Assembly (NCBI RefSeq): GCF_030283205.1
Contig: NZ_JASNWF010000006.1
Coordinates: 1 to 64,000, forward strand
DNA from: Actinomadura opuntiae
Lineage (GTDB): Bacteria > Actinomycetota > Actinomycetes > Streptosporangiales > Streptosporangiaceae
Direction of reading: 5' to 3'
DNA length: 64,000 nucleotides
Positions 51,601 through 60,443 of the stretch are shown here, piece by piece. Position numbers and translations under genes: made by a program. Under the pieces are notes generated by a model. The model saw only the letters and a list, made by a program, of their open reading frames with translations, had not been told where the DNA came from and did no database searches. Each line of letters opens with the position of its first letter. The first letter of the stretch is position 1.

Positions 51601-52668
51601 ATGAAGGCACTTGTCCTGTCCGGGGGCGCGGGAACACGGCTCCGGCCGCTGAGCCACGGACTTCCCAAACAACTGGTCCCCGTCGCGAACAGACCGGTGC
51701 TGTTCCACGCGCTGGAGGCGCTGCGCTCGGCGGGTCTCCGCGACGTCGGCATGGTCGTGAGCGGGGAGGGCCGGCCGATCCGCGACGCCGTGGGCGACGG
51801 GTCCCGGTTCGGCCTGGCCGTCACCTACCTGCCGCAGGCACGGCCGCTGGGGCTCGCGCATTGCGTCGCGATCGCCCGCGACTTCCTGGCCGACGACGAC
51901 TTCGTGCTCTACCTCGGCGACAACGTCTTCGGCGAGGGGGTTTCGGCGCCGCTGGCCGACTTCCGCGCGCACCGCCCGGCGGCCCAGCTCGTCGTCCGGA
52001 AGGTGTCCGATCCGCGGCAGTACGGCGTCGCCGAGCTCGGCGACGGGGGACGGGTCGTCGGGCTGTGGGAGAAGCCGGCTGCGCCCCGCAGCGACCTCGC
52101 GGTGACCGGCGCCTACTTCTTCACCCCCGAGATCCACCGGGCGATCGCCGGCATCCGGCCGGGCGGCAGGGGCGAGTGGGAGATCACCGACGCGGTGCAG
52201 TGGCTCGTCGAGCGCGGCGCGGACGTGCGCGCCACGGTGCTGAACGACCCGTGGTGGGACACCGGCACGGTCGACGACCTGCTCGACTGCAACCGCGCGA
52301 TGCTGGACGGCCTGGAGCCCGCCCGGCGCGGCGGCGTCGGGCCGGGCACCGAGATCCGGGGGCCGGTGGCCATCGAGCCGGGCGCGCTCGTCGAGGAGTC
52401 GGTCGTCACCGGCCCGGCGATCATCGGCGCGGGAAGCCTGGTCTCCGGCAGCCGGATCGGGCCCTACACCGCGCTCGGCGACGGCTGCTCGCTCGTGGAC
52501 TCCGACATCTCCCACTCCATCGTGCTGGACCGGGCGACCATCCACGGGGTGGGCCCGATCCGGTCCTCGGTCATCGGCCGCGCCGGCGACGTCCGCCGGG
52601 CCGCGCCCGGGCGCCGGACGCACACCCTGCTGCTCGCCGACGACTGCCGCGTCGAACTGGCCGGCTGA
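51601..52668 (+). CDS. rmlA: Glucose-1-phosphate thymidylyltransferase
   Basis: This 355-residue nucleotidyltransferase has the signature GGAGTRLRPLSHGLPKQLVP at 9-28, YLGDNVF, QYGVAEL, EKP and WWDTGTVDDLL. The C-terminal extension with hexapeptide-like repeats (PGALVEESVVTGPAIIGAGS) makes it the long StrD/DesIII-type form. It makes dTDP-glucose from glucose-1-phosphate and dTTP, the first step of deoxysugar synthesis. The partner dTDP-glucose 4,6-dehydratase is not in the window. The ATG at 51601 has GAGGTAGGC upstream. Confidence 0.93.
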   Translation: MKALVLSGGAGTRLRPLSHGLPKQLVPVANRPVLFHALEALRSAGLRDVGMVVSGEGRPIRDAVGDGSRFGLAVTYLPQARPLGLAHCVAIARDFLADDDFVLYLGDNVFGEGVSAPLADFRAHRPAAQLVVRKVSDPRQYGVAELGDGGRVVGLWEKPAAPRSDLAVTGAYFFTPEIHRAIAGIRPGGRGEWEITDAVQWLVERGADVRATVLNDPWWDTGTVDDLLDCNRAMLDGLEPARRGGVGPGTEIRGPVAIEPGALVEESVVTGPAIIGAGSLVSGSRIGPYTALGDGCSLVDSDISHSIVLDRATIHGVGPIRSSVIGRAGDVRRAAPGRRTHTLLLADDCRVELAG

Positions 52669-52721
52669 CGTGACCGCCCGCCCCGGCCCCCCGGCCCTTC
52701 CGCTCCCTTAGGAGGCTCGTC

Positions 52722-53945
52722 GTGCACGTTCTCTTCACCCCCTTCGCCCAGCCGAACAGTTTCTACGGGATGGTGCCCCTGGCGTGGGCGCTGCGGGCGG
52801 CCGGCCACGAGGTCCGGGTCGCCGCCCAGCCCCTCATCGCCGGCGCCGTCACCGCGTCCGGCCTGCCCTTCGTGCCGGTCGGCACGGGGTACGGCCGCGA
52901 GCAGCAGATGGAGGAGTACCGGCGCAACACGCGCCGGGAGGACCTCAAGCACGCGGGGACGCTCGACAAGTTCGTGGCGCTCGACCCCGCGGAGAAGAAG
53001 CGGATCAACAACGAGGTGGTGCTGCCCACGCACCACCGGCTCGCGGAGGCGATGGCCGAGGAGCTCGTGCCGTTCGCCCGCGACTGGGAGCCCGACCTGG
53101 TGGTGTCCGACCCGCTGGTCATCGCGGGCACGCTGGCCGCCGAGACCGTCGGCGCCCCGCTGGTGCGCATCCTGTGGGGGCCGGACCTGCTGATGAAGAT
53201 GGGCTTCCCGGGGCTCGGCCTCGCCCCCGAGGACTGGCCCGACTACCTGGTGGCGCTGTTCGAGCAGTACAAGGCGGAGATGCGCGCCGACCCCGCCGAG
53301 TTCACCCTCGACCCCTGCCCGGAGAGCATGCAGTCCCCGGGCATCGCCGGCCGCGTCGCCTTCCGCTACATCCCCTACAACGGTGGCCCGAGCACCGTTC
53401 CGGAGTGGCTGCGGCGCCCCGCCGACAGGCCGCGGGTCTGCGTCAGCTGGAGCACCGTGAGCGCGGCCCAGGCGGGGCAGGAGGCGGAGGAGTTCGCCGT
53501 GCCCGCGATCATCGACGCCCTCGCCGGCCTCGACGTCGAGCCGGTGGTGACCGTCGGCGCCGCCGACCGCGACCTGCTCGGGCCGGTGCCCGAGGGGGTG
53601 CGGGTGGTGTCGGAGATGCCGCTCAACCTGCTGCTGCCGTCCTGCGACCTGATCATCCACCACGGCGGCGGCGGGACGATGCTCACCGCCGCCTACCACG
53701 GCGTCCCGCAGATCACCGTCCCGAAGATCTTCGACCAGGCGTTCTGCGCGCGGCAACTGGCGGGGACCGGCGCCGGGGTCTCGCTGGAGCCCGGCGAGGC
53801 CGACCGCGACTCGATGAAGGCCGCGGCCGCGAGCGCCCTGGCGGGCGGCGGCCAGGCCGATGCCGCCCGCAGGCTCCGGGACGAGATGCTCGCCCAGCCC
53901 GCCCCGGCCGCGATGGTGGCCGGACTCGAAGGCCTGCGATCATGA
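52722..53945 (+). CDS. Glycosyltransferase (GT-B, family GT1-like)
   Basis: This 407-residue macrolide-type glycosyltransferase has an N-terminal acceptor domain (LFTPFAQPNSFYGMVPLAWA, HEVRVAAQPLIAGAVTASGL) and a C-terminal dTDP-sugar-binding domain with the hallmark CDLIIHHGGGGTMLTAAYHG. The start is GTG 52722 after TTAGGAGG. It is translationally coupled with the 2,3-dehydratase (ATGA). It is likely to attach a deoxysugar to the polyketide. No DesVIII-like activator gene is visible and there is only one such enzyme in the window, suggesting one sugar or further genes to the right. Confidence 0.93.
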   Translation: MHVLFTPFAQPNSFYGMVPLAWALRAAGHEVRVAAQPLIAGAVTASGLPFVPVGTGYGREQQMEEYRRNTRREDLKHAGTLDKFVALDPAEKKRINNEVVLPTHHRLAEAMAEELVPFARDWEPDLVVSDPLVIAGTLAAETVGAPLVRILWGPDLLMKMGFPGLGLAPEDWPDYLVALFEQYKAEMRADPAEFTLDPCPESMQSPGIAGRVAFRYIPYNGGPSTVPEWLRRPADRPRVCVSWSTVSAAQAGQEAEEFAVPAIIDALAGLDVEPVVTVGAADRDLLGPVPEGVRVVSEMPLNLLLPSCDLIIHHGGGGTMLTAAYHGVPQITVPKIFDQAFCARQLAGTGAGVSLEPGEADRDSMKAAAASALAGGGQADAARRLRDEMLAQPAPAAMVAGLEGLRS

Positions 53946-55318
53946 CGGACTCGGTCATGCCGAGGACGGGGACGTCCTCGCTGTGCGAGTGGCTCGGGGA
54001 GCGCCGCCGGCTGAACCCCTACCGCGTCGAACCCGTGCCGATCGACGGTCTCGACGGGTGGTCCGTGCAGGGCGGCACCGGGAACCTGGTGCACCACAAG
54101 GGCGGGTTCTTCTCGATCGAGGGCCTGGAGGTCACCGCCGCCGGCGGCACCGCCGGCCGCTCCGCGAAGGGGTGGACGCAGCCGATCATCGTGCAGCCCG
54201 AGTTCGGGATCCTCGGCCTGCTGTCCAGGAACGTCGGCGGTGAGACGTACTACCTGCTGCAGGCCAAGATGGAGCCGGGCAACGTCAACGGGATCCAGCT
54301 CTCGCCGACCGTCCAGGCCACCTACAGCAACTACACGCGCGTCCACGACGGCGGCACGCCGCCCTACCTGGAGCACTTCACCTCCCGGCGGGGGCGGGTC
54401 GTCTTCGACGTCCTGCAGTCGGAGCAGGGCGCCTGGTACCTGCACAAGCGCAACCGGAACATGATCGTCGAGGTGGACGGGGACGTGCCGGTCCTGGACG
54501 ACTTCCACTGGGTCGGGCTGTCGCAGCTGCGGGAGCTGCTGCGGACGGACGACCTCGTCAACATGGACACCCGGACGGTGCTGTCCGGCACGCCGCCGCT
54601 CCCGCCGCACGACCACCACGCCGTCCCGCCCGAGGACGCCTACCGCGCCGCCCTGCAGCGCTCGCTGAACGGGTGGTACGGCGGCCTGCACGACACCTCC
54701 CATTTGCTGAGCTGGTTCACCGACGCCAAGACGCGGCACCGGCTCCAGCGGCGGCGCATCCCGCTCAACAAGGTGAGCTCCTGGACCAGGACCGGCGGGC
54801 GGATCGAGCGCGCGGACGGCGGGGGATTCTCGATCATCGGCGTGGACGTGCAGGCCGCCAACCGGGAGGTCGCCCGCTGGGCCCAGCCCATGCTGGCGCC
54901 GGCGGGCCGCGGCCTGCTGGCGTTCGTGACCCGGCGGATCGAGGGCGTCCTGCACGTGCTGATCCAGGCGCGCACCGAGGGCGGCACGCTCGACCTGGTG
55001 GAGATGGCGCCGACCGTCCAGTGCTCGCCCGACGACCTGAGGGCCGCGGGGCCGGACGCCGTGCCGTTCCTCGGCGACGTGCTGTCGGCGCGCCCGTCGC
55101 AGATCCGGCACGACACCGTCCAGTCGGAGGAGGGCGGCCGGCTGTACCACGCGCAGAACCGCTACCTCATCGTCGAGGCGGACGAGCGGTTCCCGGTCGA
55201 GGTTCCCGAGGACTACGTCTGGATGACGGTCCGCCAGCTCTGCGACCTGGTGCGCTACGGCAACCTGTTCAACATCGAGGCCCGCTGCCTCATCGCGGCC
55301 CTGCACACGTTGTGGTGA
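53942..55318 (+). CDS. dTDP-4-keto-6-deoxyglucose 2,3-dehydratase
   Basis: This 458-residue protein is made of two homologous halves of about 220 residues, a hallmark of the EvaA/TylX3/EryBVI family. Repeated landmarks are LSPTVQATYSNY and MAPTVQCSPDD, and DVLQSEQGAWYLHKRNRNMI and DTVQSEEGGRLYHAQNRYLI. It removes water across C2-C3 of dTDP-4-keto-6-deoxyglucose, committing the pathway to 2,6-dideoxyhexoses. The ATG overlaps the glycosyltransferase stop, and its TGA overlaps the ketoreductase GTG. Confidence 0.94.
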   Translation: MTDSVMPRTGTSSLCEWLGERRRLNPYRVEPVPIDGLDGWSVQGGTGNLVHHKGGFFSIEGLEVTAAGGTAGRSAKGWTQPIIVQPEFGILGLLSRNVGGETYYLLQAKMEPGNVNGIQLSPTVQATYSNYTRVHDGGTPPYLEHFTSRRGRVVFDVLQSEQGAWYLHKRNRNMIVEVDGDVPVLDDFHWVGLSQLRELLRTDDLVNMDTRTVLSGTPPLPPHDHHAVPPEDAYRAALQRSLNGWYGGLHDTSHLLSWFTDAKTRHRLQRRRIPLNKVSSWTRTGGRIERADGGGFSIIGVDVQAANREVARWAQPMLAPAGRGLLAFVTRRIEGVLHVLIQARTEGGTLDLVEMAPTVQCSPDDLRAAGPDAVPFLGDVLSARPSQIRHDTVQSEEGGRLYHAQNRYLIVEADERFPVEVPEDYVWMTVRQLCDLVRYGNLFNIEARCLIAALHTLW

Positions 55319-56289
55319 GCGGGCCGCAGGCCGGGCCCGTCCTGGTCCTCGGCGCCACCGGCTTCGTCGGGCGGCACGTCTGCTCGGCGTTCCTGGCCGC
55401 GGGCCGGGAGGTGGTGGCGGTGTCCCGGCGCGCGGGCCGGGTGCCGGGGGCGGCCGGGGCGCGCCCGCTGGCACTGGACGCGGCCGCCGCGGGCACCGCG
55501 GACCTGACCCGGCTGCTGACCGACCTCGCGCCCGGAACGGTGGTCAACGCGGCGGGCGCGTTCTGGGGCTGCACCCCGGCCGAGATGGCGGTGTCCAACG
55601 AGGTCCTGGTCGAGCGCGTCCTCGACGCGCTGGCGCGCGCACCCGTACGTCCGCGCCTGGTCCAGTTGGGGACGCTGCACGAGTACGGTGCCGCGCCTCC
55701 GGGCGCCGCGCTGGACGAGGACGCGCCGCTGCGCCCGGTCTCGCCGTACGGGCAGGGCAAGGCGCGCGCGGCCACCGCGATCCTCGCGGCGGCGGCCTCG
55801 GGGCGCGTCGACGCCGTGGTGCTCCGGGTCAGCAACGCGATCGGCCCGGGGATGCCGCGGCAGAGCCTCCTCGGGACCGTCGCCGCCGCGCTCGCCGCCG
55901 CTCCGCGCGCCGGCGGGCGGGCGGTCCTCGACCTGTACGCCCTGGACGCCCACCGCGACTTCGTCGACGTGCGGGACGTGGGCGGGGCCGTCGTCGCCGC
56001 GGCGGACGCCCCGGTCGCCGGCAAGGCGATCAACATCGGCCGCGGCGCCGCGATCGGCGTCCGCGAGGTGGTCGCGCGCCTGGTCGCGACGAGCGGGGTC
56101 GCCGCGGACGTCCGCGAGCGGCCGCCCGACCGCGGCGCCGGGCACGGCGGGCGGGACAGGCAGGCCCTCGATGTGGGCCGGGCCGCGGAACTGCTGGGCT
56201 GGAAGCCGCGGTACGGGCTCGACGATTCGCTCAGGGCGTTGTGGCGGGCGTGGCCCCGCGAGGAGGAGGCGACCGGTGAGGTTCCGTGA
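55315..56289 (+). CDS. dTDP-hexose 4-ketoreductase (SDR)
   Basis: This 324-residue extended SDR has LGATGFVGRHV at the N-terminus and SPYGQGKA, providing Tyr and Lys of the YxxxK motif. It resembles EryBIV/TylCIV/DnmV-type 4-ketoreductases, which reduce the C4 keto group at the end of the deoxysugar pathway. GTG 55315 overlaps the previous stop (GTGA). Its end overlaps the epimerase gene by 14 bp. C4 stereochemistry cannot be read from the sequence. Confidence 0.9.
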   Translation: MSGPQAGPVLVLGATGFVGRHVCSAFLAAGREVVAVSRRAGRVPGAAGARPLALDAAAAGTADLTRLLTDLAPGTVVNAAGAFWGCTPAEMAVSNEVLVERVLDALARAPVRPRLVQLGTLHEYGAAPPGAALDEDAPLRPVSPYGQGKARAATAILAAAASGRVDAVVLRVSNAIGPGMPRQSLLGTVAAALAAAPRAGGRAVLDLYALDAHRDFVDVRDVGGAVVAAADAPVAGKAINIGRGAAIGVREVVARLVATSGVAADVRERPPDRGAGHGGRDRQALDVGRAAELLGWKPRYGLDDSLRALWRAWPREEEATGEVP

Positions 56290-56881
56290 GATGGCGATCC
56301 CGGACGCGTTCCGGATCGAGCCCGAGCACCACCGCGACGAGCGCGGCGGCCTCCACGAGGCCTACCGCGACGACGCGCTGCGCGAGGTGCTCGGCCGTCC
56401 GTTCGTGATCCGCCAGGTCAACTACTCGGTCTCGGTCCGCGGCACGCTGCGCGGCCTGCACGCCACCGTGACCCCTCCGGGCGAGGCGAAGCTCGTCACC
56501 TGCGTGCGGGGCGCGATCCTGGACGTGGCGCTGGACGTGCGCCGCGGCTCTCCGGCCTTCGGCGTGTTCGAGGTCACCCGGATGGACGAGGCGTCGGGGA
56601 CGTCCGTCTACCTGGGCGAGGGGCTGGCGCACGGCTTCCTGGCGCTCACCGACGAGGCCCGGGTGAGCTACCTGTGCTCGACGGAGTACGCCCCCGGCCG
56701 GATGATCGACGTGCAGGCGCTGGACCCCGAGCTCGGCATCCCGTGGGGCCTCACCGGACCGCCCCTGCGGTCCGCCAAGGACGCCGCGGCCCCGACCCTG
56801 GGGCAGGTCGCCGCCGCCGGGCGGCTGCCCGACTACCGGACGTGCCGCGCACTGCACGAACGGGTGCCGCGCGAGACGTGA
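56276..56881 (+). CDS. dTDP-4-dehydrohexose 3,5- or 5-epimerase (RmlC-like)
   Basis: This 201-residue cupin has the RmlC landmarks: VRGTLRGLHATVTPPGEAKL with catalytic His62 and Lys72, GEGLAHGFLAL, and Tyr132/Tyr138 in SYLCSTEYAPG. It inverts C5 (and perhaps C3) of the 4-keto intermediate, giving an L-sugar. GTG 56276 has GGAGG-rich sequence upstream. It resembles EryBVII/TylCVII more than RmlC of rhamnose synthesis. It ends the plus-strand operon. Confidence 0.92.
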   Translation: MRFREMAIPDAFRIEPEHHRDERGGLHEAYRDDALREVLGRPFVIRQVNYSVSVRGTLRGLHATVTPPGEAKLVTCVRGAILDVALDVRRGSPAFGVFEVTRMDEASGTSVYLGEGLAHGFLALTDEARVSYLCSTEYAPGRMIDVQALDPELGIPWGLTGPPLRSAKDAAAPTLGQVAAAGRLPDYRTCRALHERVPRET

Positions 56882-56934
56882 GCCGGCGCCCCGGCCACGG
56901 GGGCAGACCGGGACGCCGGTGTTCACGGCCGCCG

Positions 56935-58479
56935 TCAGTGCGTGGCGGCGGGTTCTTCGGCCGGCTCCCGGGCGTCGCTCTCCTCGACCACCTCGGCCGG
57001 CATGAAGACCTGGACGAGCACCGCGCCCGCCACGGAGACGGCGGCGCAGCCGAGCATCGCCAGCGACATGCCGTCGCTGAAGGCGGCGCCCGCCGCGTGC
57101 CGCAGCGCGTCGCCCGCCGGGCCGAGCCGGTCGGCGACGGCCCCGGCCACCGAGACCGACTCGCGGGCGGCCTTGGCGGCCGGTCCGGGGAGCCCGCCGA
57201 GGTGCGGGTCGAGGTGCCGGGCGTAGGTGCTCGACACGATCGTGCCCGCCCCGGCGACCGCGAAGGAGGAGCCCACCTGGCGCAGCGTGTTGGTCAGCGC
57301 GGCGCCCGCGCCTGCCTCGCCGCCGCCCACCGCAGCCAGCGCCGCGTCCATGGCCGGGGCCGTGCCCGCGCCGATGCCGAGCCCGCAGACGGCCAGGCCG
57401 ATGGCGGTCTCGAGGTAGCCGGTCCCGGCGCCCACGCGGGACAGCAGGACCAGCCCGGCGGCGGTGACGACCAGCGCGATCGCCACGGTGAGCCGGGTTC
57501 CGACGGCCTTGTTGACAGCGGGCGCCACCGAGCCGCCGACCAGCATCGTCACTATCAGCGGGATGAGGCGCAGCCCGGCGCTGAGCGGGGAGTTCCCGGC
57601 CACCGACTCGAAGTAGATGGGGATGAGGAACAGCACCGCCGACAGCACGAGCGAGACGACCACGGTCGCCCAGGTCGCCCAGGTGAACTGGCGGTTGCGG
57701 AACAGGGCGAGGTCGACCAGCGGGTGCGCGCAGCGGCGCTCCCAGGCCAGGAACGCGGCGAGGACGGCGATGCCGCCGATGACGGGGCCGTAGGTCGAGG
57801 GGGCGGTCCAGCCGTGGTCCGCCTCGTTCAGCACGCCGTAGCAGAGCGCGACGATGCCGCCGACCGCGAGCACCGCCCCGGCGACGTCCAGCCAGGGCGC
57901 CGCCGGGTTGCGCGACTCGTCGAGCAGCAGCGCGCTGCCCACCAGGGCGACGAGCAGGAACGGGACGTTGATCCAGAAGACCGAGCCCCAGTAGAAGTGG
58001 TCCAGCAGCACGCCGCCGATGATCGGCCCGAGCGGCATGCCGACGACGATGGCCCCGCCGCTCAGCGCGAGCGCCTTGACCCGGGCCGGCCCCTCGAAGG
58101 TCACCGAGGTGATGGCGAGGGTCAGCGGGAGGATGATCGAGCCGCCCACGCCCTGGACCACCCGCGCGGCGATCAGCTCGCCCGGCGAGCCCGACAGCGC
58201 CGCCCAGACCGAGCCCGCCCCGAACAGCACCATGCCGATGAGGAGCAGCCGCTTGCGCCCGAACCGGTCGCCGAGCGAGCCGGCGGGCAGCATGCCCCCC
58301 GCGCCGGTGAGGCTGTAGGCGCCGACGATCCAGGCGATCTCGGTGGTGCTCGCGTCCAGGGAGCGGGAGATCGCCGGGAGCGTCACGTTCATGATGAAGA
58401 AGTCCATCCCCATCATGACGACCGCGAGGCACATCATGCCCATGCCCCACCACTGCCGCCGCAGGCTCTGCCCGGCCAT
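56935..58479 (-). CDS. EmrB/QacA-type MFS efflux transporter
   Basis: This 514-residue protein has about 14 membrane spans (DHA2 family). Motif A GSLGDRFGRKR lies after span 2, and the N-terminal span holds MDFFIMNVTLPAISRSLDAS. It most likely exports the finished metabolite and confers self-resistance. GGAGGGGGC lies just upstream of the ATG, and an AT-rich operator-like region (58492-58523) separates it from the methyltransferase gene. It converges with the sugar operon. Confidence 0.92.
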   Translation of the reverse strand: MAGQSLRRQWWGMGMMCLAVVMMGMDFFIMNVTLPAISRSLDASTTEIAWIVGAYSLTGAGGMLPAGSLGDRFGRKRLLLIGMVLFGAGSVWAALSGSPGELIAARVVQGVGGSIILPLTLAITSVTFEGPARVKALALSGGAIVVGMPLGPIIGGVLLDHFYWGSVFWINVPFLLVALVGSALLLDESRNPAAPWLDVAGAVLAVGGIVALCYGVLNEADHGWTAPSTYGPVIGGIAVLAAFLAWERRCAHPLVDLALFRNRQFTWATWATVVVSLVLSAVLFLIPIYFESVAGNSPLSAGLRLIPLIVTMLVGGSVAPAVNKAVGTRLTVAIALVVTAAGLVLLSRVGAGTGYLETAIGLAVCGLGIGAGTAPAMDAALAAVGGGEAGAGAALTNTLRQVGSSFAVAGAGTIVSSTYARHLDPHLGGLPGPAAKAARESVSVAGAVADRLGPAGDALRHAAGAAFSDGMSLAMLGCAAVSVAGAVLVQVFMPAEVVEESDAREPAEEPAATH

Positions 58480-58491
58480 GCCCCCTCCAAA

Positions 58492-58523
58492 ATGTTAGTG
58501 ACTATACTGTTAGACGATAACAT
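58492..58523. promoter_or_regulatory. Inverted-repeat operator upstream of the MFS gene
   Basis: ATGTTA (58492-58497) and TAACAT (58518-58523) form a perfect 6-bp inverted repeat with a 20-bp spacer. Within it, GTTAG is repeated directly at 58494-58498 and 58509-58513. The patch is very AT-rich for the locus; on the minus strand TATAGT may be a -10 box. It suggests separate, inducible control of the transporter. Confidence 0.55.
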
Positions 58524-58562
58524 CATGCGGAAGGAGCGGCAAGGGCGCGCTTCCGGGGCCTT

Positions 58563-59336
58563 CTAGACCCCCCACTCCAGGTAGATGACGGGCGGCTCGC
58601 GGCCCGGGAGCTGGCGTAGCCGGCCGTGGTCGAGACCGAGCAGCTCGCGCACCGCCGTGGTCTCCCCGGGCCACTTCGGATGGGCGAGCTCGTCGAAGGC
58701 GACGATGCTGCCCTTGGTGAGGTGCGGCCGGATCGCCTTGAGGACCTCGCGGGTCGGCTCGTAGAGGTCGACGTCGATGTAGGCGAGCGCGATGACGGTC
58801 TCCGGGTTCTCCTCCAGGTACCGGGGCACCGTCTCCCGGATGTCGCCCTTGACCACGAAGCTGCGCCGGGTGTGCCCGTACGGCTCGCCGGCCTCGTGCG
58901 CGGCGAGCACCTCGCGCAGGTGGTCGACCTCGTCCGCCGGCATGGCGAACCGCCCCGGCACCGCGCTCGGGCTGACCCGGTCGACCTCGGCGACGTCGGG
59001 GAACCCGGTGAAGGTGTCGAACCCGATGACCCGGCGCAGCGAGTTGTAGGGCTCGTAGATGCTGCGCATCGCGGTGAAGGCCGCCAGGTGCCGGCCGTGC
59101 AGCACCCCGAACTCCATGATCACGCCGGGCACGCCGGCGATCATCCGGTACAGCGCGTCCATCGACAGCAGGTCGCTGAGCTGCTGCCGGCGCAGGTAGA
59201 CCGGCAGGTTGTCGATCAGGTACTCGGGCGGGATGGGCGTCTCGGCCAGCAGCTTGGCGAGCCGCTCGCGGGAGTCGCGCTCCCCGGGGGACTCGTGCGG
59301 GATGATGTGCGGGTCCTTGTACTGCGGCTCGGTCAT
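58563..59336 (-). CDS. TylF/MycF-type O-methyltransferase
   Basis: This 257-residue SAM-dependent class I methyltransferase of the TylF (macrocin O-methyltransferase) family has MEFGVLHGRHLAAFTA, FDTFTGFP, and IALAYIDVDLYEPTREVL with the Asp pair that binds Mg2+ in MycF. These enzymes methylate a sugar hydroxyl next to a metal-coordinated diol. AGGAGAC precedes the ATG at 59336. It probably methylates the deoxysugar, before or after transfer; C3- or C4-OH cannot be told from the sequence. A sequence AGCACCG is repeated three times on the leader side (59354-59374). Confidence 0.92.
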   Translation of the reverse strand: MTEPQYKDPHIIPHESPGERDSRERLAKLLAETPIPPEYLIDNLPVYLRRQQLSDLLSMDALYRMIAGVPGVIMEFGVLHGRHLAAFTAMRSIYEPYNSLRRVIGFDTFTGFPDVAEVDRVSPSAVPGRFAMPADEVDHLREVLAAHEAGEPYGHTRRSFVVKGDIRETVPRYLEENPETVIALAYIDVDLYEPTREVLKAIRPHLTKGSIVAFDELAHPKWPGETTAVRELLGLDHGRLRQLPGREPPVIYLEWGV

Positions 59337-59380
59337 GCGGCTCGTCTCCTGTTCGGTGCTCGGTGCTCGGTGCTGGAAGG

Positions 59381-60364
59381 TCAGGAAAGCCAGGCCTCCG
59401 GCGCGGGCCCGCCGTTGCCGACCGGCGGGAAGAGCTCGTCCAGCCGGGCGAGCTCGTCCGCGGCCAGCGGCTTGTCCAGCGCACCGAGCGCGCCGTCCAC
59501 ATGGGCGGGGGTGCGGGGCCCGATGACGACCGAGGTCACGCCGGGACGGGCGAGCACCCAGGCCAGCCCCACCTCCGCCGGGTCCCGGCCCAGGTCCTGG
59601 CAGAACCGCTCGTATTCGACGAGCGTGTCGCGGTGGGTCTCCAGCGCCGCCGCGGCGCGCCCCTGCGCCGACTTGACCGCCGTGCCCTCGGCCAGCTTCC
59701 GCAGCACGCCGCCGAGCAGGCCGCCGTGCAGCGGCGACCAGACCAGGACCGCCAGGCCGTAGGCCTCGGCCGCCGGGACCAGTTCCAGCTCGGGGTGGCG
59801 GGTGACCAGGTTGTAGACGCACTGCTCGGACGCCAGCCCGACGAAGTGACGGGCGCGCGCGGCCTCCTGCGCGGCCGCCAGGTGCCAGCCGGCGAAGTTG
59901 GACGAGCCGACGTAGCGGACCTTGCCCTGGGCGACCAGCAGCTCCATCGCCTGCCAGATCTCGTCCCAGCCGACGGACCGGTCCACGGCGTGCATCTGGT
60001 AGAGGTCGATCCAGTCGGTGCCGAGCCGCCGCAGCGAGTCCTCGCAGGCCGCGACGATGTGCCGCGCCGAGAGCCCGCGGTCGTTCGGGGCCTCGCTCAT
60101 CGGGTTGCCGACCTTGGTGGCCAGCACGACGTCGTCGCGGCGCCCGCGCGCCGCCAGCCACCGGCCGATCGCCTCCTCGGCGTACCCCTTGTGCACCCGC
60201 CAGCCGTAGATGTCGGCCGTGTCGATCAGGGTGACGCCCCGGGCGACCGCGTGGTCCATCAGCCGGTGGGCGTCCTCCTCCTCGACCCTGCCGCCGAAGT
60301 TCACGGTCCCCAGGCTCAGCCGGCTGACCGTCAGCCCGCATCGCCCCAAGCGCACCTGCATCAT
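59381..60364 (-). CDS. Aldo-keto reductase, deoxysugar 3-ketoreductase type
   Basis: This 327-residue AKR has the catalytic tetrad Asp48, Tyr53, Lys84 and His125 (LIDTADIYG, LATKVG, LYQMHAVD). In deoxysugar clusters, AKRs such as EryBII, TylCII and AveBVIII act after the 2,3-dehydratase, reducing the 3-keto or 2,3-enoyl intermediate and setting C3 stereochemistry. This is the most likely role here. GGAGGCGC precedes the ATG pair at 60364/60361. It lies between the methyltransferase and the tetronate cassette genes on one strand. Confidence 0.88.
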   Translation of the reverse strand: MMQVRLGRCGLTVSRLSLGTVNFGGRVEEEDAHRLMDHAVARGVTLIDTADIYGWRVHKGYAEEAIGRWLAARGRRDDVVLATKVGNPMSEAPNDRGLSARHIVAACEDSLRRLGTDWIDLYQMHAVDRSVGWDEIWQAMELLVAQGKVRYVGSSNFAGWHLAAAQEAARARHFVGLASEQCVYNLVTRHPELELVPAAEAYGLAVLVWSPLHGGLLGGVLRKLAEGTAVKSAQGRAAAALETHRDTLVEYERFCQDLGRDPAEVGLAWVLARPGVTSVVIGPRTPAHVDGALGALDKPLAADELARLDELFPPVGNGGPAPEAWLS

Positions 60365-60443
60365 CGAGCGCCTCCGATCGCGCGTCCGCGGGCATCGTCG
60401 ACAACGGTCCGTTCGCAGAGCCGCGGCGGCGGCACCCGCGCGT

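Noticed and set aside
59354..59374. Three CGGTGCT repeats as a regulatory array
   Set aside because: 7-bp period is not helical-phase consistent and the repeats sit between cotranscribed genes; probably a slippage product.
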